A stretch of DNA of 5,354 nucleotides, taken from assembly GCA_937904535.1 (NCBI GenBank), contig CALELC010000678.1, forward strand, positions 1-5,354, given 5' to 3'. Position 1 is the first letter of the stretch, and each line of letters opens with the position of its first letter. Position numbers and translations under genes: made by a program. Shown in pieces: positions 1-5,186 of this stretch. The notes below the pieces were generated by a model. The model worked only from the letters and a program-made list of their open reading frames with translations. It had not been told where the DNA came from and did not search any database. Origin of the DNA: an uncultured Planctomycetaceae bacterium (lineage in GTDB: Bacteria; Planctomycetota; Planctomycetia; Pirellulales; Pirellulaceae).

Positions 1-89
1 GTCGAATTGAGGCTGGGGTGGGCACCGGGGAAGATGCTGGCGGTTGCGGAAGTCAATGACCAATTCCGGGGACCTCCGATCGACGGAGC

Positions 90-149
90 GATCGGCGACA
101 CTTGGATCGGCGATGCTTTGATCGGCGACGTTTGGATCGGCGACGCTGT
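90..149. repeat. Four tandem 15-bp units (GATCGGCGA core)
   Basis: Four consecutive 15-bp units start at 90, 105, 120 and 135. Each begins GATCGGCGA and ends in a variable 6 bp (CACTTG, TGCTTT, CGTTTG, CGCTGT). A degenerate partial unit (GATCGACGGAGC) precedes them at 78. Read in the frame of the downstream gene they would encode a pentapeptide series IGDTW-IGDAL-IGDVW-IGDAV, but the favoured start codon lies further on at 196, so the array probably sits in the leader or promoter region. The units place GATC sites at a regular 15-bp spacing. The origin is most simply tandem duplication by slippage. A role as a protein-binding array is possible but unsupported. Confidence 0.85.
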
Positions 150-178
150 GGGGCTGCTCAGCAGGTATGATGAATCTC

Positions 179-184
179 GAGGAG
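179..184 (+). promoter_or_regulatory. Ribosome binding site deciding the start at 196
   Basis: GAGGAG lies 11 nt before the ATG at 196. It is the only good purine-rich Shine-Dalgarno-like sequence near the beginning of this reading frame and favours 196 over the open frame extending upstream to position 7. Two ATGs at 167 and 170 are in other frames. Confidence 0.55.
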
Positions 185-195
185 AACTCGCAGCG

Positions 196-546
196 ATGAT
201 TCCAAAACCGTATCAGCAGATGCACCAACTGTACCCGCAGTACATGCAGGCCTACGAAGCGTTCGGGGAGGCCGCGCGGGAAGCCGGGCCGCTGTCGCCA
301 CGCGAGATTGCGCTGGTGAAATTGGCGATCTCCATTGGTGCCGGGCTCGAAGGGGCTGCCCATTCGCACTGCCGCAAAGCGATCGAAGTCGGCTGCCAGG
401 CCGACGACCTGCGGCATGTGGCCCTGCTATCGGCCCCGACGATCGGCTTTCCGACGATGATGCGAGCCCGAGGCTGGGTCGAAGACGTCGTCGCTCGCGG
501 GCTGCCGCCGTCGGCGAGTGGTGGGGAGCAACCGCGGCGGCCATGA
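196..546 (+). CDS. Carboxymuconolactone decarboxylase/AhpD-fold family protein without CxxC
   Basis: A small 116-residue protein, the usual size for single-domain members of the carboxymuconolactone decarboxylase (CMD) family, all-helical and usually oligomeric. Family marks are the helix LSPREIALVKLAISIG (33-48), then EGAAHSHCRKAIEVG (52-66) and HVALLSAPTIGFPTMM (74-89). In AhpD peroxidase-type members the segment before the conserved His carries CxxC; here those positions are Leu51 and Ala54 while Glu52 and His58 remain. A thiol peroxidase role like AhpD is therefore unlikely, and the true reaction is unknown. The start at 196 is chosen because homology begins there and an RBS precedes it. 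The frame is open upstream to 7, but that part is low-complexity repeat. The stop overlaps the next gene by ATGA, suggesting coupled translation with the MobA-like gene. No signal peptide is visible, so it is probably cytoplasmic. The Pro/Arg-rich tail (103-116) is unremarkable. Confidence 0.85.
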   Translation: MIPKPYQQMHQLYPQYMQAYEAFGEAAREAGPLSPREIALVKLAISIGAGLEGAAHSHCRKAIEVGCQADDLRHVALLSAPTIGFPTMMRARGWVEDVVARGLPPSASGGEQPRRP

Positions 547-1175
547 GTGAGGCGGAGCCGCCTGCGACGCCCCATCCTACGTTGCCAGCCGCCTTCGACT
601 TGCTCGGTGTGGTGTTGGCCGGTGGCAAGTCCTCGCGGATGGGGATCGATAAGGCCACGCTGCCGCATCCCAGCAGCACTGCGGCCGCGGCGGTGAGCTA
701 CTTGGACCATGCGATTGCGCGTTTGCGGCCGCTGGTGCGCCAAGTTGCCGTTTCGGGACGCCCAGGGATTTCGGGACGCTCAGGGGACGGAGCGGCCAGT
801 GAAATCGGCTTGCTCGACGAACAGCCGGAACTCGGGCCGGCGATGGGAGTGGTCACGGCGCTCCGCTATGCCGCTGCTCAGCAGTTATCGGGGGTGTTGG
901 TGACGCCGGTCGACATGCCGGATATCACCACCGAGCATCTGTGGCAACTCGCGGAGGCTTGGTTGCAAGCCCAGGGCGTGGTGTGTGCAAGTTTTGATCA
1001 CCAGCGGGCCGAGCCTCTGCTGGCGGTCTACCCGCTTGCGGTGCTTACGGAGCTCGAACAAGTGCTCGCAACTCCGCAGCGAAGTCTGAACCGCTGGATC
1101 GGTGCACGTCAGGTGACCCGGGTCGATTTGCCGGTTGCAGTGGCTCGAAACGTCAACCGGCCAGAGGATCTCTGA
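543..1175 (+). CDS. mobA: Molybdenum cofactor guanylyltransferase (MobA-like)
   Basis: Predicted to transfer GMP from GTP to molybdopterin-bound molybdenum, the last step to the MGD cofactor of DMSO-reductase-family enzymes, in the cytoplasm. The 210-residue length fits MobA (about 195 in E. coli). The N-terminal nucleotide-binding signature LAGGKSSRMGIDKA is at 25-38, with Lys37 in the usual place. DEQPELGPAMGVVTAL (92-107) matches the family's P-x-x-GP-x-x-G segment. VDMPDI (123-128) carries the metal-binding Asp124 in place of the more common CDMP. RAEPLLAVYP (155-164) and a terminal NVNRPEDL (203-210) match the family's QPLFALY and NxNTPEDL elements. Residues 70-81 are a duplicated hexapeptide in what should be a loop. 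The start is set by the ATGA overlap with the preceding gene; GGGGAG lies 14 nt upstream. The main alternative is another nucleotidyltransferase of the same fold, such as a MobA/MocA relative. No molybdoenzyme gene is in the window to confirm the pathway. Confidence 0.86.
   Translation: MSEAEPPATPHPTLPAAFDLLGVVLAGGKSSRMGIDKATLPHPSSTAAAAVSYLDHAIARLRPLVRQVAVSGRPGISGRSGDGAASEIGLLDEQPELGPAMGVVTALRYAAAQQLSGVLVTPVDMPDITTEHLWQLAEAWLQAQGVVCASFDHQRAEPLLAVYPLAVLTELEQVLATPQRSLNRWIGARQVTRVDLPVAVARNVNRPEDL
751..786. repeat. 18-bp in-frame tandem duplication inside mobA
   Basis: TTTCGGGACGCCCAGGGA (751-768) is followed directly by TTTCGGGACGCTCAGGGG (769-786), two mismatches in 18 bp. The result in the protein is VSGRPG-ISGRSG at residues 70-81, just after the strand that follows the first helix of the nucleotidyltransferase fold, probably in a loop that tolerates insertion. 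Confidence 0.85.
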
Positions 1176-1178
1176 GCA

Positions 1179-2054
1179 TCACACATCGGTGATCGGCTGG
1201 GCGACACGCCGGCGCTGGCTGGGAACCGAACGTGCGGCGGGGGCATCGCCGGCGGGCGGGAAATGCGGTGAAGGCGTGCCCGTGGCGGCGTGTGTTGTGC
1301 CCGCGGCGGCGTCGAGATCGCCGAGGTATTCTTCACGGACTTTGGGATGCAGTTTCACCTCTTCAGGCGAGCCATCGATCAACACTTGGCCCTGGTAGAT
1401 GACGTAGCAGCGATCGACGGTGCCGAGGATTTCACGGGCCGCGTGGTCGGTGATCAATACAGAGATGCCGGAGTCGCGGAGTTGCCGGATCACACTCTGG
1501 ATCGACTGCACCGTGACCGGGTCGATCCCCGCGAACGGTTCGTCGAGCATCACGATGCGCGGATTGCTGACCAGGCAGCGGGCAATCTCCAAGCGGCGCC
1601 GTTCACCGCCGGAGAGGCCTGCCGCCTTACTCTTGCGGATGTGTGTGATGTTGAACTCTGCGAGCAATTCGTCGGTCCGCCGCAGGCGAGTCTTGCGATC
1701 GACGCCCAGCAGTTCCAGCAGCGACGAGATGTTTTGCTCGACCGTCAGCTTCTTAAAGACGCTCGGTTCTTGGGGCAGATATCCCATGTAGCCGTCCCGG
1801 GCACGGCGGAACATTGGCCAGTCGGTGACGTCATGGCCGCTGAGGTAAACACGTCCGCGATCGGGCGCGACCATGCCGCAGATCATGCGGAACGAGGTCG
1901 ATTTACCGGCACCGTTGGGGCCGAGCAGGCCGACGATTTCGGTTTCGCCGACATGCAGATTGACGCCGTCGACGACGTGACGTCGGCCGTAGGTCTTGTG
2001 CAGATCAATGGCCTGCAGGATCGGCCGTTGCTCGGCTGTGGGTGACGCGTCCAT
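1179..2054 (-). CDS. lptB: LPS export ABC transporter ATP-binding protein LptB
   Basis: The cytoplasmic ATPase that, as a dimer with LptF/LptG, powers extraction of lipopolysaccharide from the inner membrane and its passage along the Lpt bridge. All ABC motifs are intact: Walker A GPNGAGKST (45-53), Q-loop LPQEPSVF with Gln95 (93-100), signature LSGGERRR (147-154), Walker B IVMLDEP (167-173), D-loop AGID (175-178) and switch His204 in ITDHAAREIL (201-210). The Q-loop text YLPQEPSVFKKLTVEQNI and the TDHxxRE H-loop are typical of LptB rather than of amino-acid (LivF/LivG) ATPases. At 291 residues it is about 50 longer than E. coli LptB (241), the excess being an Ala/Pro/Thr-rich tail from about 249. 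It starts 37 nt after the lepB stop, implying co-transcription; only a weak AAGG precedes the ATG. Its stop lies 3 nt from the convergent mobA stop. LptF, LptG, LptC and LptA are not in the window. Confidence 0.96.
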   Translation of the reverse strand: MDASPTAEQRPILQAIDLHKTYGRRHVVDGVNLHVGETEIVGLLGPNGAGKSTSFRMICGMVAPDRGRVYLSGHDVTDWPMFRRARDGYMGYLPQEPSVFKKLTVEQNISSLLELLGVDRKTRLRRTDELLAEFNITHIRKSKAAGLSGGERRRLEIARCLVSNPRIVMLDEPFAGIDPVTVQSIQSVIRQLRDSGISVLITDHAAREILGTVDRCYVIYQGQVLIDGSPEEVKLHPKVREEYLGDLDAAAGTTHAATGTPSPHFPPAGDAPAARSVPSQRRRVAQPITDV

Positions 2055-2091
2055 GCGTGGTGAGCCTTGGGATGGCGGAGCAAAAAAGACT

Positions 2092-4158
2092 TCAGCGAAT
2101 CAGTTCGATGCGATCAAAGTTCGGCGTGATCGGCAGCGGGCGACTCCAGTGGTGCGGCCAAAATACCATGACCGCCTTGCCGACTAGGAGATCGCGAGGC
2201 ACGTAATGTTTATCGGCCCAGTAGTAAGCGTCGGGGTCGACGGCACGAGCCCGCTGAAATGGCGTGCCCGGGTCGATCCAACAACGAGCATCGGCGCTTT
2301 CGGGGCTGTTGTCGCCCATCGGGAAAAACTGGTCCTGGTCGAGGTCAAAGTCAATCGTGCGACGCGACTGCCAGCCCGCGAATCCGTTCCACAACTGGGG
2401 TTCGCGCAGCACCTGCTGAAGCGTGCCGATCGGCGAATTGGTGTCGCGGAGGCCGAGCATTTCGTTGAACTCGTAGTCGTTCAGGCCGGCCCGGGATGAC
2501 GTGGCGGTGGCGATGTAATACTTGTCGCGGTCTACTTTGAGCCGGTGGACCGTGGCGGAACCGCCGCGAACGGCAAGCCCCAGCGGCGCGGCGTCCAGCG
2601 GATGGCGGGCCGGGTCGTAGTGAGGTCGATCGTTCGCTTCCGAGCGGAAATCGCGGTGGTCAAACGTAGTCGGACCATCGAAGGTAACGAGTTCGTCGTC
2701 GACCCACAGCAACAACTGATCGTCGGCGTTGGTGAACCGCAACTTCACGCGCCGGCCAGCGGTCACATCGGTCTGGGCCGAGACCGTTTCGGCGGCTTGA
2801 TCGCCAGCGCGAAAGCGATGCGTTTGCTGGCCATCGAGGATGCTGACGCGGGCCACGCCGGTCTTCAGGTCGATCACGCACTGGTACTGCACGCCAGCTT
2901 CGACAATTTCCAGCAGCAGTTCGCGGCAGTCGTTCGAAGTTTCCACGTCGGCTTGCAAAATCAAGTCGCCCACCCAGTGCAAACCTTCCTCGGCAATGTC
3001 GTACTGGCCGACCATCGGTTCGTCGCCAAATTGGGACAGGTCGCCGCTGACGTAACGCGGATCGAACACGCCGGAGGGACTGCGGAAGATATTGACCAGT
3101 CGCCCCAACAGCCCGCCAGCCGGGTCCTGAGCGACGGCTTGCGGCGTCCGCTCGTAGACGTAGTGCGACGGGACGTTGATGTAGGTGTTGTAGGCGTAGA
3201 AGTCGGTGATTGCGCGGCTTTGATAGGGATCGACATCACCCAATCCCAGCCCCTGTTCGGCCCGCGCCCATTGCTGCATGTCGGCCGTGCGATGGAAATA
3301 CCGTAGCCATTTCCACTGGTCGCCGCTGGCGTCGACATCGGCTCGCAGTGTGCGCTCGACCGGTTTCAAGCTCCATGAATCGCGGGGCGGCGTCGTGGCT
3401 CCCGGCTGCCAGGGCTGCCACTGCAGCGGGTAACCGGCTTCATTGAGGCGGATCGGCTGATAATCCGAATCGTAGACATGATGCGCCATTGCCAGCAATT
3501 TTTCCGCTGGCTTGCGGAGCATCTGGAAATCGCGGTTCGCGATCGATGCGGCTGCGGTTCGCTCACCCCCGCCACCGGCTTGCAACGGCCGGGCGTACAC
3601 GTCGCCGTGGTGGATCATCAGGGTTTCGCCTGGCAGCCCAACAATTCGCTTGATGTAGTTTTGTTTGGGATTGCCAGGAAACTTGAATACCGCCACGTCC
3701 CAACGCTCGGGATCGGATAGGGCGTAAGCAAACTTGCTGACCAAAATCCGGTCGCCGCTGAAGTTCTGATCAGCCGGGTTGCTGGCCAGATCCAAGGCAT
3801 GGACGTAGCCGCAATTGGGGCAGATTCCGCCGATCACCGTGGCACCGGCACGCGGTTCGACGCTGGCGCCGACCTGAAACTGTACGTTGCACTGCGGACA
3901 GAACAGGTCCTTGTGCTCACCCATTAGCGTCGGGGCCATCGAACCGGTGGGGATCACAAACGCTTCGGCGATGAAGGCGCGAAACAGCAGCGCCAAGATG
4001 ATCGCCACCGCGATCGACTCGACGGTTTCGCGATACGCGGCTACGCGAAAACTCTGGGCCCGCGCCGCCTCGGGGCTCAGCGGCACCGCTTCGACAGGTG
4101 CGTCCGCGGCAGGTGCGGCGACAGGAGCAGGGCGGTCGAGCGTTTGTTTTCGAGCCAT
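2092..4158 (-). CDS. lepB: Signal peptidase I (S26A), very large planctomycete-type form
   Basis: Membrane serine protease cleaving signal peptides from secreted proteins on the outer face of the inner membrane, using a Ser/Lys dyad. An Ala/Pro-rich N-terminus (1-45) precedes one membrane segment (about 47-69). Then come box B IPTGSMAPTLMG (69-80, nucleophile Ser73), box C GDRILVSKFAY (135-145), box D NYIKRIVGLPGE (167-178, general base Lys170) and box E GDNSPESADARCW (615-627). VPRDLLVGKAVMVFWP (653-668) matches the family C-terminus. Two inserts stand out. C87xxC90 and C113xxC116 between boxes B and C form a zinc-ribbon-like pair. About 445 residues separate Lys170 from box E, against about 127 in E. 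coli LepB, and part of this (about 396-548) looks like a beta-sandwich of the LamG/concanavalin type, with a run of alternating hydrophobic strands ending in LKVDRDKYY. The catalytic residues are intact, so it should be active. There is no clear Shine-Dalgarno before the ATG. It is first in a probable operon with lptB. Confidence 0.95.
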   Translation of the reverse strand: MARKQTLDRPAPVAAPAADAPVEAVPLSPEAARAQSFRVAAYRETVESIAVAIILALLFRAFIAEAFVIPTGSMAPTLMGEHKDLFCPQCNVQFQVGASVEPRAGATVIGGICPNCGYVHALDLASNPADQNFSGDRILVSKFAYALSDPERWDVAVFKFPGNPKQNYIKRIVGLPGETLMIHHGDVYARPLQAGGGGERTAAASIANRDFQMLRKPAEKLLAMAHHVYDSDYQPIRLNEAGYPLQWQPWQPGATTPPRDSWSLKPVERTLRADVDASGDQWKWLRYFHRTADMQQWARAEQGLGLGDVDPYQSRAITDFYAYNTYINVPSHYVYERTPQAVAQDPAGGLLGRLVNIFRSPSGVFDPRYVSGDLSQFGDEPMVGQYDIAEEGLHWVGDLILQADVETSNDCRELLLEIVEAGVQYQCVIDLKTGVARVSILDGQQTHRFRAGDQAAETVSAQTDVTAGRRVKLRFTNADDQLLLWVDDELVTFDGPTTFDHRDFRSEANDRPHYDPARHPLDAAPLGLAVRGGSATVHRLKVDRDKYYIATATSSRAGLNDYEFNEMLGLRDTNSPIGTLQQVLREPQLWNGFAGWQSRRTIDFDLDQDQFFPMGDNSPESADARCWIDPGTPFQRARAVDPDAYYWADKHYVPRDLLVGKAVMVFWPHHWSRPLPITPNFDRIELIR

Positions 4159-4196
4159 AACGGGTACTGACGAAGGATGTTACGAATGCTTTGGTA

Positions 4197-4213
4197 CAGC
4201 TCCCCGGGAGCTG
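4197..4213. repeat. Palindrome upstream of lepB
   Basis: CAGCTCCC-C-GGGAGCTG has 8-bp perfect arms around one central base, 39 nt upstream of the lepB ATG on the - strand. The tight spacing suits a dimeric protein site better than an RNA hairpin. Operator function is speculation. Confidence 0.4.
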
Positions 4214-4345
4214 GGGCAGCCGCACGGCGCGTGCTGTAGCCGTGAACGACGGGTGCACCGCCGATCGCTCACGGCGAGGTGCGCGCCGCCGGTGTTGCGC
4301 TGCGCGCGGTACCCGCCGAATCGAACGGCCCTGTCACCCGCCGCT

Positions 4346-4372
4346 GGCCTGGCACCTGGCAGGGTGCCGGCC
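4346..4372. repeat. GC-rich hairpin in intergenic region
   Basis: GGCCTGGCACC (4346-4356) pairs with GGTGCCGGCC (4363-4372) over 10 bp with one bulged T (4350) and a 6-nt loop. The right side (4370-4375, GCCGCC) could instead pair with GGCGGC at 4393-4398, so two mutually exclusive structures are possible. There is no U-tract on either side, so it is not a standard intrinsic terminator. Confidence 0.5.
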
Positions 4373-4384
4373 GCCAAGCTTGGC
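4373..4384. repeat. 12-bp perfect palindrome GCCAAGCTTGGC
   Basis: A perfect 12-bp dyad with no spacer, directly next to the preceding hairpin. It could be a protein-binding site or chance; no family-specific operator is recognised. Confidence 0.45.
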
Positions 4385-4426
4385 TGACGGCAGGCGGCTG
4401 CTTTCGGCCGTACCGACCCGAACTCG

Positions 4427-4461
4427 AGCTGTCACAAAACATTGGAGGTTCTGTGACAGCT
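4427..4461 (-). terminator. Candidate 3'-end hairpin of the HAD gene
   Basis: AGCTGTCACA (4427-4436) and TGTGACAGCT (4452-4461) are perfect 10-bp inverted arms around 15 nt. Three more pairs can form inside (A4438, A4439 and C4440 with G4448, T4449 and T4450), leaving a short loop. The right arm shares one base with the HAD stop codon (TTA at 4461-4463), so the hairpin starts right at the end of translation. No T-run follows on the - strand, so it would be a U-less terminator or an RNA-protecting 3' structure. Alternatively it is a DNA-level dyad. Confidence 0.45.
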
Positions 4462-5186
4462 TAGCTGTTTGCTCCGGCTCCCGAAACTTCGATTCCCAAC
4501 GTTTGTTGGATGATCGGATCTCGCAGCGAGTGAGCGATTGCGAATACGGATTCAAAGGAATGGTTGTTCGTGCAGGCATTCGGGACCGCGATCACGACCG
4601 CACCGGCCGCTACCGCCGCAGCCGATCCATTGCCGCTGTCTTCAAGCACGAGCATTTGCGAGGCCGGGATACCGAACTGTTCGGCCGCTCGGTGATAGAT
4701 TTCGGGATGCGGCTTGCCGTGGGTCACGTCATCGCCCGTGAGCAAAAACGCGAGCGAATTAAACCAGCTTTGTGACTGGAGGATCTGCACGGCGAACTTG
4801 CGGCGGCTGCTGGTGGCGACTCCAAACGGGATTTCCAGCCGCTCCAGCAGCGCGATCAGCTCAGGCATGCCGGGCATCGGCTCCGGCCCGTCGGCGAGCA
4901 GTTTGTGGTAGATCTCTTCAGATTCCGCTAGCAATTGATGCGGGTCATCGCAAAGCGCATGAAAGTCGATCATTTGCTGCATCGCAGCCACGCCGACGCG
5001 GCCCATCATTCGCTGCTGCAGTTGGCTGCAGAACTGGTGGCCGCGCCGCTGCAGCACCTGCTGGCCCACCTGCCAGTACAGGCTTTCGGTTTCAAACAGC
5101 AGGCCGTCCATGTCGAGCGCTACGCCCCGCAGCACGGGCTGACGACCTGGATTCTGTGAGAGCGGAGTAAAGACAGGTGAAGACAT
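4461..5186 (-). CDS. HAD-superfamily hydrolase, beta-phosphoglucomutase-like subgroup
   Basis: A 241-residue HAD hydrolase of subfamily I with a helical cap between motifs I and II, likely a sugar-phosphate or small-phosphoester phosphatase or a phosphomutase. Counted from the ATG at 5186, motif I is LDMDGLLFETE (24-34) with nucleophile Asp25 and acid/base Asp27. Motif II is ATSS (124-127). Motif III is GKPHPEIY with Lys158 (157-164). Motif IV is VLEDSGNG with Glu182-Asp183 (180-187). All catalytic residues are present; Glu replaces the frequent Asp in the DTE part of motif I. An in-frame GTG at 5216 would add ten residues (MCALLLIAIS), but it lacks a ribosome site and the family fold begins after the ATG, so 5186 is preferred; no Shine-Dalgarno precedes it either. 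The substrate cannot be told from sequence. It lies upstream of lepB on the same strand but 302 nt away, with a hairpin after its stop, so it is probably a separate unit. Confidence 0.9.
   Translation of the reverse strand: MSSPVFTPLSQNPGRQPVLRGVALDMDGLLFETESLYWQVGQQVLQRRGHQFCSQLQQRMMGRVGVAAMQQMIDFHALCDDPHQLLAESEEIYHKLLADGPEPMPGMPELIALLERLEIPFGVATSSRRKFAVQILQSQSWFNSLAFLLTGDDVTHGKPHPEIYHRAAEQFGIPASQMLVLEDSGNGSAAAVAAGAVVIAVPNACTNNHSFESVFAIAHSLRDPIIQQTLGIEVSGAGANS

Larger units (their letters stand above)
4159..4460. other. 302-nt non-coding, hairpin-rich intergenic region
   Basis: No convincing gene lies between the lepB start and the HAD stop; open frames here are short and of Arg/Ala/Pro-rich shadow composition. 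The stretch is very GC-rich and holds several small dyads, including GCACG-GCG-CGTGC (4222-4234), CGCCG/CGGCG (4259-4276) and GCGCGC arms (4281-4307), besides the larger ones listed separately. It must hold the 3' end of the HAD gene and, if lepB has its own promoter, the lepB promoter and leader on the - strand. I could not pick out a convincing -35/-10 pair. Confidence 0.6.

Noticed and set aside
7..195. N-terminal extension of the CMD protein from position 7
   Set aside because: The frame is open, but the encoded segment is low-complexity IGDxx repeat with no family similarity, while a GAGGAG site and the family's usual start point to 196.
1290..2045. 251-aa open frame on the + strand antisense to lptB
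   Set aside because: It lies wholly opposite a gene with every ABC motif intact; long antisense frames are expected in GC-rich DNA and this one shows no recognisable domain.
2082..2107. Terminator after lepB (T6 on the - strand after CGAA/TTCG)
   Set aside because: The T-run is real, but the stem is only 4 bp with moderate GC and lies mostly in the coding sequence, so it is too weak to separate lepB from lptB.
2545..3306. 253-aa open frame on the + strand antisense to lepB
   Set aside because: It mirrors the signal peptidase insert, has no recognisable domain, and the - strand frame is fixed by catalytic boxes on both sides.
4427..4461. CRP-type binding site in the TCACA/TGTGA dyad
   Set aside because: The half-sites are in the opposite order (TCACA-N15-TGTGA rather than TGTGA-N6-TCACA), and the dyad lies at a gene end, not in a clear promoter.
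4191..4775. 194-aa + strand frame spanning the intergenic region and the HAD 3' end
   Set aside because: Its composition is Arg-rich shadow sequence, over half overlaps the HAD gene antisense, and it has no ribosome site or family features.
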